From Nemertoderma westbladi (taxonomy: Eukaryota; Xenacoelomorpha; Nemertodermatida; Nemertodermatidae), in the NCBI GenBank assembly GCA_032718475.1, contig JAUCBJ010003841.1:1-27136 (forward strand): 27,136 nt of DNA. Direction: 5' to 3'. The notes beneath the pieces are model-generated. The model worked only from the letters and a program-made list of their open reading frames with translations. It did no database searches and was not told the DNA's origin. Positions within the stretch are counted from its first letter, which is position 1, and every line of letters starts with the position of its first letter. The position numbers were made by a program, and so were the translations under genes. Below are positions 19,072-27,136 of this stretch, piece after piece.

Positions 19072-22000
19072 GTAAGATTTATATACTGTAATGACAATTA
19101 ATACAAAATAAATTAATGATAGATTTTGGTTGTCTATTCGATTTGTGTTGTTTCATGTAACACAGTAATATATTAACATTGATATGAGTATCATTAGGGT
19201 GAGTAAGGAAGACTTTAGGGGAGACTTTATGTTGAATAACTCAAAAACTATTGTAAATGATTTTACACTATCACACAAAAATGTTCGGAATACTTATAGG
19301 CGGCTACCTACACCCGCGCAACAATATTTTATTACCTTTTGTTCATTTTTGTTTTATTGTCAAAAAACCTTTACTGGGTTCAAAAGTAATGTTCACAAAC
19401 TGCAGCATCAGAAGGCGGCCCTCTCATCGATTGGATTACAGGAAAACAATTAAAATGCTCCTGGATTGAAAATTATACAATATATTTATTATCAAAAAGT
19501 ACCATACCTCGTTAAATTGTAATAGCGGTTTTAATGAACTATTTATTACTTCCGTTCCTGCTAGAACCATATGAACGAAGACCTAAATTTGTATAAAATT
19601 TGGGATAATATTTGACAAATTAATAATCGTATTTATTGCGTATATATACGTATTGAGGTAAGATTTGGTAGGATATTTAATTAAATGACATACCAGAATT
19701 ATATAGGTGGTTAGATTGTCTTACCATAAGTATATATAGTTAATTAATATAATAAATTTATAGTAGAATTTGGTTGGCTGTTCGATTTGATGTTATTCAT
19801 GTGTTTATTAACACTGAGATAAAAAAAAAAGCAGTAATAAAACAGAAACTTGATAAAAAACGGGGACACAACAGAAAAATTCGAAAAAATAACTGGTTTG
19901 ATAATATAAAATAAATTGTAGGTCGATTTGTAAGATATTATTTTAGTGGCATACCGGAAATACATTGGTAGTTGTGTAGGTAGTTTGGTTGGATATTAAT
20001 CGTAATAATATCTTCAGGGCGCTAAGCAACCAGCTGTTCGCCGATTGGACAGATAGGAACTCCCGCCGACCAATCAAAGACGTTTGCGCCGCCAACAAGT
20101 TGGGCTTGGCGAAACGCCAACAGCGACTCTGTCGACAGAACTTCGACCATCTGCCGGTTGTCGGGGCCGGAGCTCGACAGGGTCTCCAAGAGTGTCAGAA
20201 ACAATTCCAGGGTCGGCGATGGAACTGCTCTGTGGTTAACGAACACAACGTCTTTGGTGATAACTTTATAGCGAGTCGTGAGTTGCTAAGTAATACAGTC
20301 AACTAAACAAATATAGAGCTCATCCTTATAATATAATTTGCGGAAAACTTCATTAGTGAAAATTGTTCAAAACTTCATTATTATCCTTACCTTTTTATAA
20401 CCGCACTGTGTGTGGAAGGAATTTATTCACGGATTCCTCCTGAGTATCAAACTGCATGAAATCGGAATAGAAAAATCAGATATATTGAATTGGAAATTTG
20501 GAAAGAAAGAATTTAGTAAAAAATGATTGAAATATTTTATGCATTTGATTTACAAGCAAATTATCAGTAAATTATCGGTAAAGGTTGCGGTATTGTAGCT
20601 GTAGGTACTGCAAGTAAAACAACTAGAGAGACTATAAGTTACATGCCATCAGTGATCAGAAGACGGCGGTCAGTCAGTCAGGCAGATCAGTTTCGCCCCA
20701 GATTAGTGTTTTATCCAGAAGGTACTGTAGTGCTAAAGGTCATTAATAATAGAAGAGGTGCGTCCCAAAGGGAGAAGATACAGATACCATGAAAGGAAGA
20801 TCTAGAGGCATAAACTAAAGAAGTGTTTTCTCTTGTCCCTCTGCATCCCTTTGCACGTACTATTTTATCATTAGATAATATTCCAGGAAACTACTGTATT
20901 TCACTAACTAATCACAGCCGAATATTACCACAAATACGCCAAACTTCTATGCTTGTTGATAATATAAAAAAGAAAGTAAATAAGTCTGCGTTGTGATTGT
21001 GTATATAACCTTTCATACAACTTGTTTATTTATTAATTTGCCATTCTCCTCTACCGACACCCTTTGCCTTTGGCGCTAACTTCTTGATAAAGATCTCATC
21101 TGGGGAAAAACCTACCTAACAGCCGCTTGCCGTTAGCTAAACTCTGATTGCATGCATATTCTGGTTTCCAGTCTTTACTGATAATTATTAATATTATGTA
21201 GATACGAGAGAGAAAGCGTTCACCCACGCGATCATGGCAGCAGGGGTTGCTCATATGATTGGTCGAGCCTGTAAAGAGGGAAATTTAAACCGATGTGGGT
21301 GTAGTGTTGATAAGGCGCCGAAGGAATTAAACAAGGTAACTGTGGAAATTAATTGAAAGAACAACTTGAAAATAGCCCGAAATTTATCGGTATTATTAAA
21401 TAATTTTCTGAGTAGTACTGTAGATTCCATCGCTCCTTGCAGATTGCATTTGACATCACTTAGAGACGCCGTCCCAATACTAATACACACTGCAAATGTT
21501 ATATTCTTACAGTTTTCACCCGGGTGAAAGAAATTGACTTTCGTTAATTGTTTTGGTTTTAATGACGTAACGTGTTGATATTATGATTTGATATTACGTA
21601 TATACTGTAACCTGCTCTAAGGGAAAGGCATGGACAGCTTTGAATGGGCTTTCCAGGATTTGGAATTCACACAGAAATAATCGGAAACTTACGGTCCGAT
21701 TATTCAGAGCAGCAGTAGTTCCAGTACTCTTCTATGGGGGTCCTTGCTGGGATCTAAATGCTGACTAGGACTAGTACAAATTAAGTACTGCGTTGAAAAT
21801 AAACGTATTACCATGGTCTACTATACTGTAGATAGATATCTATAGTAGGTCATGTTATTACAAATATTTCCATTACTGGACATATGGCGGGGGGGGGGGG
21901 GGGCGCCATATGTCCACATTATGAATATATGTATATGTATTCATTTGCATATTGTATGTAATATACTGTACTGTATGTATGAATATTAAAATTGGATTAG

Positions 22001-25000
22001 GCTACACAAATCGATCAATCAAACATTAGTTAATATTAATAACAGTAACATAGTAATATAATACATTTAAAACTGGAATCTAAATAAAATGAGCTTGCGA
22101 TATTATTTATAAGGAAACTAATTACATGTGTTCAGAGTTGTGGCACATGTATTTCCCCCGGGTTATAAATGTTTTTCTCCCGGGTAAAAAACATTTAAAA
22201 AATGGAAAAAATTGGCCGCAATCAGCCACCATAGCGTAGTTAATAGACTTGCATTGAATCTATTTAATAGTGAGTTGCTCGCGCCCAAAGGTTCCCTTCA
22301 TAGCCGGTTTATAAAATTGTTATTATTAACAAATAATAATGATTTAGTGTAAAGGTAGATAACGTAGGTCCTACAGTAGTTATTTATTAACTTACATTAC
22401 ATTGAGTCAGCGATTGGTTATTAAGCCATATCTATTTATCACTATACTAATTATTTGGCCAGACAATAACATGCTTTCTATTTCAGACATATTCATGGGG
22501 TGACTGTGGCGACAATATCCATTACGGCGTAACGTTTTCCAAGAAGTTTAACCGATTAGCGCACGCCCGAGCAAAGAAACTGCCGCATGGTTCAGAGATA
22601 AAAGCGCGAACCTTGGTGGATCTCCATAACAACGAAGCTGGAACCAAGGTGAGTCGAGGTAGTGGAACCAATGTGGGTAAACGTAAGCCGGTTTACTCCT
22701 CCTTACTACGGTAAATGTATGCCGGTTTACTGCTCCATACTACGGTAAATGTAAGCCGGTTTACTGTTCCTTACTACGGTAAATGTAAGCCGGTTTACTC
22801 CTCCTTACTACGGTAAATGTATGCCGGTTTACTGCTCCATACTACGGTAAATGTAAGCCGGTTTACTGTTCCTTACTACGGTAAATGTAAGCCGGTTTAC
22901 TCCTCCTTACTACGGTAAATGTATGCCGGTTTACTGCTCCATACTACGGTAAATGTAAGCCGGTTTACTCCTCCTTACTACGGTAAATGTATGCCGGTTT
23001 ACTGCTCCATACTACGGTAAATGTAAGCCGGTTTACTGCTCCTTACCACGGTAAATGTAAGCCGGTTTACTCCTCCTTACTACGGTAAATGTATGCCGGT
23101 TTACTGCTCCATACTACGGTAAATGTAAGCCGGTTTACTGTTCCTTACTACGGTAAATGTAAGCCGGTTTACTGCTCCTTACTACTGTAAATGTAAGCCG
23201 GTTTACTGCTCCTTACCACGGTAAATGTAAGCCGGTTTACTGCTCCATACTACGGTAATGTAGGCCGGTTTACTGCTCCATACTACGGTAAATGTAAGCC
23301 GGTTTACTGCTCCTTACTAAGGTAAATGTAAGCCGGTTTACTGCTCCTTACTACGGTAAATGTAAGCCGGTTTACTGCTCCTTCCTACGGTAAATGTACG
23401 CCGGTTTACTGCTCCTTACTACGGTAAATGTAAGCCGGTTTACTGCTCCTTACTACGGTAAATATAAGCCGGTTTACTGCTCCTTACCACGGTAAATGTA
23501 AGCCGGTTTAATGCTCCTTACTACGGTAAATATAAGCCGGTTTACTGCTCCTTACCACGGTAAATGTAAGCCGGATTACTGCTCCTTACTACGGTAAATG
23601 TAAGCCGGTTTACTGCTCCTTACTACGGTAAATATAAGCCGGTTTACTGCTCCTTACTACGGTAAATGTAAGCCGGTTTACTGCTCCTTACTACGGTAAA
23701 TGTAAGCCGGTTTACTGCTCCTTACCACGGTAAATGTAAGCCGGATTACTACTCCTTACTACGGTAAATGTAAGCCGGTTTACTGCTCCTTACTACGGTA
23801 AATGTAAGCCGGTTTATTGCTCCTTACTACGGTAAATGTAAGCCGGTTTACTGCTCCTTACTAAGGTAAATGTAAGCCGGTTTACTGCTCCTTACTACGG
23901 TAAATATAAGCCGGTTTACTGCTCCTTACTACACTACGTGGGTAAATGTAAGCCGGTTTACTGCTCCTTACTACATAGATGATAATAATGATCACCACCA
24001 AAGCCAAAGGCCAAATTTAGAACAGTTGTTTTGCGAAGCGCGTTTTCTGAAGGATCATGGACTTTATGTTCCCTTTGGCGTAGTACCGATACATTTATAT
24101 TGAAAAGTTCAAAGGTCCCCTTGAAAAATTAAAATTACGGTTACTAATTATTACCTTACACCAGGTCCAATTATGGTACACTCGAGTACACGGATTCATA
24201 ATTTTCCCATAGGGGGGGGGGGGGGGGGGGGGGGGCGGGGGGCGCACGATAATCAAAACATTTTGAAATGCGTTCCTTCTTTTATGGTGAATCGCATTTC
24301 GCATTTTTGGCTTAAGTATCTTTGTCGATTTAGCATGATTATGATTTATAAATAAAAAATTCATTGTTCAGGTCTTCCCTCAATTCACATATTATATGTT
24401 TTGATTTACAGGCAGTAGAGGCGTTGGCGGGCTATAAATGTAAGTGCCACGGTCTCAGTGGCAACTGCGACTCACAGACTTGTTGGACATCCCTGGGGGA
24501 ATTCACATCCATTGGAAAGCACTTAAAGCAGAAATATAACGGAGCAGTTAAAGTAAGTTGGGGGCAATGTAACGCAGAAATAAAATGATAACATGTTATT
24601 TAAAGCAATACGGTAGTTATAGATCCATTTGAGTTTTCCTAATATGCCAATAAATGCAAAATCCAATACTGGTGCAGAATACCTTAATTTCGTGCAACTT
24701 AAAATATATCTGTGACAAGTTCGATCATTTCGATGCGTTCTTGTCGAATATTATTTTTTACCTGCAAAATATAACGAGTTTTTTAACACGTTTCTCACTA
24801 TTTGCCTTTTTAGGTTATAATGGAAAGAAAAGTTCTTGTGAGAAAAGAAAAAGAATTCAGGGAAGTAAAAGATGAAGACCTAATTTACTTGAAAGATTCA
24901 CCGAGTTACTGCGATTCCGATAATGTGGAAATCAAAGGGACAAAGGTTTGTAGGGCACAGTAGTTTTATCGGACCGGTTCCCTTTACAGGCAGGCCTACT

Positions 25001-26149
25001 GTACAGTAGTTTTATCGGACCGGTTCCCTTTACAGACAGGCCTACAGTACAGTAGTTTTATCGGACCGGTTCCCTTTACAGACAGGCCTACAGTACAGTA
25101 GTTTTATCGGACCGGTTCCCTTTACAGCTGTACAGGCAGTCCTACAATACATAAGTTTTATCGGACCGGTTCCCTTTACAGACAGGCCTACAGTACAGTA
25201 GTTTTATCGAACCGGTTCCCTTTACAGACAGGCATACAGTACAGTAGTTTTATCGGACCGGTTCCCTTCACAGACAGGCCTACAGTACAGTAGTTTTATC
25301 GGACCGGTTCCCTTTACAGACATGCCTACAGTACAGTAGTTTTATCAGACCGGTTCCCTTTACAGACAGGCCTACAGTACAGTAGTTTTATCGGACCGGT
25401 TCCCTTCACAGGCAGGCCTACAGTACAGTAGTTTTATCGTACCTGTTTCCTTTACGGGTAGGCCTACAGTACAGTAGTTTTATCGGACCGGTTCCCTTTA
25501 CAGGCAAGCCTACAGTACAGTACTGTAGTTTTATCGTACCTGTTTCCTTTACGGGTAAGCCTACTACCGGTTCCCTTTTTTTCCCCGGTCTTTTGAGAGT
25601 TTGATGTTTGTTTTATAATGATTTGATCTTCCTTATTCGAAGGTTTAATTAGTAATAAATGTAAATGGGCAGATTAGTGGCATGATATCCTAATTTAGTA
25701 AATTAATAAAGGTTACTTTCATTTTTGCCGGTAATCAGCTGGAAATTAATTGATTGCGCAGTGTGTTTAATAAGAGTTCTAAAATTATTTTATACTGTAC
25801 GGTAGTACTGTAGATTGTTCTTTGGTTTATCAATAACGCTACTGTAGTTTGACCTCCTTATGATTTACATTTACTGAGGTTCGACGTTATGATAAATAGC
25901 AGCGGGTTTGATCCTATATTTTTGATATATTATACCTATTAATAATTATGAGTTTGATTTTTGTTTCAGGGCCGGGAATGCGTTGCGAACACAATAGGTA
26001 CGGAAGGCTGCGCGCTCCTGTGCTGCGATCGAGGATTTTTGGAAAAAATAGTTACAGTCGAGGAGAAATGTAACTGCGTATTTAAATGGTGTTGTCAGGT
26101 TGTTTGCGATACTTGTAGATACACGGAAACGCGAGCCTACTGCACCTGA
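18866..26149 (+). CDS. Wnt: Wnt family secreted signalling ligand, complete, seven exons (joined CDS)
   Basis: Joined coding exons are 18866-19071, 20018-20277, 21202-21335, 22487-22648, 24412-24552, 24814-24945 and 25970-26149; total 1215 nt, 404 residues plus stop. Wnts are secreted, lipid-modified glycoproteins that bind Frizzled and LRP5/6-type receptors. Seen: hydrophobic signal peptide (about residues 1-21), QEC and RRWNC motifs (127-139), TREKAF (157-162), HNNEAG (247-252), [10 protein letters not shown] (264-273) with Ser270 at the acylated (palmitoleate) serine position, and a Cys-rich C-terminus (346-404) with LCC and WCC. There are 24 cysteines, the typical number, and two N-glycosylation sequons (N43-V-T and N138-C-S in WNCS). 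Derived features: WGDCGDN where most Wnts have WGGCSDN, SGNC instead of SGSC, and final YCT instead of TCK. Subfamily is unresolved; the stretches after TCW and near the C-terminus recall Wnt2/Wnt7 (inference). Start: ATG 18866 with A at -3, directly ahead of the signal peptide. Confidence 0.96.
19072..20017 (+). other. Wnt: Wnt intron 1
   Basis: 946 bp, GTAAGA...CTTCAG. It contains an imperfect direct repeat: GATTTTGGTTGTCTATTCGA (about 19121-19140) resembles GAATTTGGTTGGCTGTTCGA (about 19767-19786). A second pair sharing CATACC-GAA lies near 19688 and 19950. Open frames at 19184-19469 overlap in two frames and show no family features. Confidence 0.85.
20018..20277 (+). CDS. Wnt: Wnt exon 2: first conserved cysteines, RRWNC motif
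   Basis: The acceptor is CTTCAG ending at 20017; the first base completes Trp69, giving WWAL. Residues 70-155 contain Cys92, Cys107, Cys128 and Cys139, with the Wnt landmarks [19 protein letters not shown] and a Phe-Gly motif at 148-149. WNCS is a conserved N-glycosylation sequon. The donor is GTGAGT at 20278 (phase 1). The exon is more GC-rich than its flanking introns, as expected for constrained coding sequence. Confidence 0.95.
20278..21201 (+). other. Wnt: Wnt intron 2
   Basis: 924 bp, GTGAGT...ATGTAG, AT-rich. A short GTCA-rich patch is present at about 20668-20686. No other element recognised. Confidence 0.85.
21202..21335 (+). CDS. Wnt: Wnt exon 3: TREKAF...AAGVAH...RCGC block
   Basis: It follows an ATGTAG acceptor ending at 21201 and reads from the C of exon 2 (His156). 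Residues 156-200 hold [16 protein letters not shown] and [13 protein letters not shown], the helix and cysteine segment that follows RWNC in all Wnts. It has three cysteines. The donor is GTAACT at 21336 (phase 0). The polypyrimidine tract before this acceptor is weak. Exon boundaries are fixed by phase and by protein similarity on both sides. Confidence 0.92.
21604..21768 (+). pseudogene. LINE C-terminal fragment in Wnt intron 3
   Basis: Open frame without [42 protein letters not shown], then PCWDLN and TAG at 21766. This is the same LINE region as in the - strand element at 3466-3974 (compare AKAWVALSKVDTIWKS). It keeps the R-L-F-R-A-A-V-x-x-V-L-x-Y-G block that is partly deleted there. About 50 codons remain; inactive. 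Confidence 0.75.
21877..21916. repeat. Perfect 13-bp inverted repeat with a poly-G loop
   Basis: TGGACATATGGCG (21877-21889) and CGCCATATGTCCA (21904-21916) are exact complements. The 14-nt loop is entirely G; with the last arm base the run is G15. Confidence 0.9.
22487..22648 (+). CDS. Wnt: Wnt exon 4: WGDCGDN ... LHNNEAG
   Basis: It begins after TTTCAG ending at 22486 (phase 0) and encodes residues 201-254. [18 protein letters not shown] is the counterpart of the usual WGGCSDN...FS segment, with two substitutions at normally strongly conserved sites (G to D before the Cys, S to G after it). It ends in [11 protein letters not shown], a hallmark Wnt motif. The donor GTGAGT at 22649 is followed within about 25 nt by the 34-bp minisatellite of intron 4. 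Confidence 0.95.
22674..23975 (+). repeat. 34-bp minisatellite in Wnt intron 4
   Basis: About 38 units with core GGTAAATGTAAGCCGGTTTA followed by CTGCTCCTTACTAC. The first recognisable unit begins about 25 nt after the splice donor. The first ~450 bp are organised as 102-bp trimers (TCCTCC-TTAC, then GTATGCC with CTCC-ATAC, then TGTTCC); later units are monomeric. One unit near 23249 has a one-base deletion and the last is interrupted near 23932. Each unit contains GGTAAAT and TGTAAG, which resemble 5' splice sites, and a CCGGTT core. Confidence 0.93.
24212..24242. repeat. G24-C-G6 tract in Wnt intron 4
   Basis: 24 consecutive G residues at 24212-24235, one C, then six G. It lies on the coding strand, 170 nt upstream of the exon 5 acceptor. 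It has strong potential to form G-quadruplex structure in DNA and pre-mRNA; length in the assembly may be inaccurate. Confidence 0.85.
24412..24552 (+). CDS. Wnt: Wnt exon 5: acylation-site hairpin (CHGLSGNC) and TCW
   Basis: The acceptor is TTTACAG ending at 24411 (phase 0) and the donor GTAAGT is at 24553. Residues 255-301 include [18 protein letters not shown], the thumb hairpin that in other Wnts carries a palmitoleoyl group added by Porcupine. The modified serine position is Ser270 and is kept. The following residue pattern is usually Gly-Ser-Cys; here it is Gly-Asn-Cys. The remainder (TSLGEF...[10 protein letters not shown]) matches the conserved helix after TCW. Confidence 0.95.
24814..24945 (+). 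CDS. Wnt: Wnt exon 6: basic linker and [12 protein letters not shown]
   Basis: The acceptor is CTTTTTAG ending at 24813 (phase 0). Residues 302-345 begin with a highly basic stretch ([13 protein letters not shown]), which is normal for the Wnt linker, then [12 protein letters not shown], the counterpart of the usual D-L-V-Y-x-x-x-SP-x-(F/Y)-C, and end in KGTK. Joining to exon 7 restores the common GTxGRxC motif. The donor is GTTTGT at 24946, the weakest of the gene, and lies about 15 nt before the 46-bp minisatellite. Confidence 0.92.
24946..25969 (+). other. Wnt: Wnt intron 6
   Basis: 1024 bp, GTTTGT...TTTCAG. The first 60% is a 46-bp minisatellite; the rest is AT-rich. Intron 5 (24553-24813, 261 bp, GTAAGT...TTTTAG) is plain AT-rich sequence. 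Confidence 0.85.
24950..25580 (+). repeat. 46-bp minisatellite in Wnt intron 6
   Basis: About 13 units with core TTATCGGACCGGTTCCCTTT followed by ACAGACAGGCCTACAGTACAGTAG. The first TAGTTTTATC is at 24961 and the second at 25007. The array abuts the exon 6 donor (about 15 nt). Each unit contains TTCCCTTTACAG, a good match to a 3' splice site. Units near the end diverge (GTACCTGTTTCC, TACGGGTA). Confidence 0.93.
25970..26149 (+). CDS. Wnt: Wnt exon 7: cysteine-knot C-terminal domain and stop
   Basis: The acceptor is TTGTTTCAG ending at 25969 (phase 0). It encodes residues 346-404 and TGA at 26147-26149. Eleven cysteines in the order GREC, GC, LCC, KCNC, WCC, VC, DTC and YC match the Wnt C-terminal domain, whose finger loop (here around VFKWCC) contacts Frizzled. 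The Cys-x-N-x-T sequon often found after GRxC is absent. The end YCT replaces the common TCK. Confidence 0.95.
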   Translation, partial: GRECVANTIGTEGCALLCCDRGFLEKIVTVEEKCNCVFKWCCQVVCDTCRYTETRAYCT

Positions 26150-26547
26150 AAGAAACAAACAAAACCTTTGCAATTATATTTCCCACCGTTCACATCTATT
26201 TTATTTTACTGTATTTAAAATACTTATTAAGACTTTTGATCAACTTTACTATATACAGTAGTCTCGTTTTTACCCATGTATAATGTAATATTTATATATG
26301 TAATTTATCTAGCGCATTACTTTCATAGCTAGAATCAGGCAGTATAATTATGAGTCAGGATGTATGTACCGGTACCAGTTATTTACTATACTGTACATAC
26401 AGTCTAGCTATGAACCTACATACGTACTTGTGAATAATGAATCATATATTATGTATAAGATGTATGACATACATTTAGTATCAATATTTAATAATTTAAT
26501 ACGAGTTATAATACTGGTAGTTTTAAATTATTTTTGCCATGCTGAAT
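26150..26547 (+). other. Wnt: Wnt 3' flank / probable 3' UTR
   Basis: AT-rich, no coding feature. No AATAAA occurs here on the + strand; the first after the stop is at 26688-26693, inside the left arm of the downstream inverted repeat. The transcript end cannot be placed. Confidence 0.5.
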
Positions 26548-27136
26548 TATTTCGATTGGTATTATTAATTATTGATCGATTTAAATAATGTTTCAAAACT
26601 GCATTATTTTGCTTAATATTATTGGTTGATTTATATATAACATGTCTGTTGAATTATTTCAACCGATAATAATTATAGTCCATTTTAAATAAATCAGCTG
26701 ATAACCTGCTGATCTTCATTTAACACTTACTGTAGGCCTACTGTATGCGGTACTGCACTACCAGCTATTCCTGAAGGTTCTAGTACTGCAAGGCCGACAA
26801 CAGTAGGGTGGTACTGTTGTACCAGTATACTGCTGTACTGCATGTGTATGCATACTGCAGTACTGGTACAGTGGTACCGGTACGGTAAGTGAAGCATGTA
26901 GAAGACCATGATAGAAGCGAATCCTCACGATATCAGATGGTAACAAGCTGATCTATTTAAAACTACCTGTAATTATTGGTTGAAATATTTCAAATGTCTA
27001 TTTAAAACGAGCAATAATATAAAGTAAAATAATTCAACAGACAACATGTTTTAAATCAACCAATAATGGTAAGCAAAATATTACAGTTTTGAAACATTAT
27101 TTAAATCGAAATCGACCAATAATATCAATCGAAATA
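26548..27136. repeat. Long imperfect inverted repeat (foldback / MITE-like) downstream of Wnt
   Basis: The left arm (26548 to about 26714) and the right arm (about 26926-27136) are reverse complements over most of their length. Matching blocks include ATTTAAATAATGTTTCAAAA with its complement near 27095-27115, and ATTATTGGTTGATTT with its complement near 27052-27066. The right arm has a ~45-bp extra block. The spacer (26715-26925) is rich in GTAC/TACTG palindromes, including a hairpin at about 26818-26872. The right arm reaches the window edge, so the element may continue. Confidence 0.8.

Larger units (their letters stand above)
21336..22486 (+). other. Wnt: Wnt intron 3
   Basis: 1151 bp, GTAACT...TTTCAG. 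It holds a perfect 16-bp palindrome TTTCACCCGGGTGAAA (21514-21529), a LINE fragment (21604-21768), a poly-G loop hairpin (21877-21916) and an 11-bp inverted repeat (22066-equivalent position 22166-22176 with 22187-22197). Confidence 0.85.
22649..24411 (+). other. Wnt: Wnt intron 4
   Basis: 1763 bp, the longest intron, GTGAGT...TTACAG. About three quarters is the 34-bp minisatellite; the 3' part contains a G24 tract. Confidence 0.85.

Noticed and set aside
19184-19469. Open frames in Wnt intron 1 as an alternative exon
   Set aside because: Two frames overlap, neither resembles Wnt, and the exon 1 to exon 2 junction gives a perfect WWAL joint without them.
24095-24364. Open frame reading through the complement of the G24 tract (poly-proline)
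   Set aside because: It is produced by the homopolymer inside an intron of a confidently modelled gene.

Overview
This window is nuclear DNA from an animal. The decisive evidence is a complete secreted Wnt ligand gene on the + strand in seven exons (coding 18866-26149). All six introns obey GT-AG, exon phases join without conflict, and the predicted 404-residue protein has 24 cysteines, the usual Wnt number. The AT-rich background, non-LTR retrotransposon relics, a hAT transposase relic, a tRNA-derived SINE and very abundant minisatellites fit an invertebrate genome. Derived residues in normally invariant Wnt motifs hint at a fast-evolving lineage (tunicates are one possibility), but the species cannot be fixed from the sequence.

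Layout. 1-950: GC-rich block of about six copies of a ~65-bp module inside ~95- and ~210-bp higher-order units. 1250-1591: reverse-transcriptase fragment of a LINE. 1795-2110 (- strand): decayed hAT transposase C-terminus. 2730-3315: cluster of short GC hairpins. 3335-4252 (- strand): an old LINE interrupted by a younger 5'-truncated LINE bounded by a target-site duplication. 4260-5374: AT-rich, with a perfect 27-bp foldback at 5018-5098. 5375-7662 and 9261-11548: two copies of a 2288-bp segment, nearly identical, flanking a 57-bp minisatellite (7663-9260). Each copy has three overlapping open frames, the last with a CCHC zinc knuckle. 11549-13392: noncoding, with an LTR-like start after a polypurine tract. 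13393-16070: about 107 copies of a 25-bp minisatellite with no net indel. 16080-16275: SINE. 16276-18865: AT-rich upstream region of Wnt.

The Wnt gene carries its own tandem arrays. Intron 4 has about 38 copies of a 34-bp unit and intron 6 about 13 copies of a 46-bp unit. Both arrays start within about 25 nt of the 5' splice site, and the units contain donor-like (intron 4) or acceptor-like (intron 6) motifs. Intron 3 holds a LINE fragment and a poly-G loop hairpin. About 400 bp downstream of the stop a long inverted repeat begins and runs to the window end.

I see no bacterial-type operon, CRISPR or other multi-gene system. The points of interest are the Wnt gene and its intronic arrays, the duplicated zinc-knuckle segment, and the repeat architecture. 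All identifications are by reading translations and motifs; no database search was possible.
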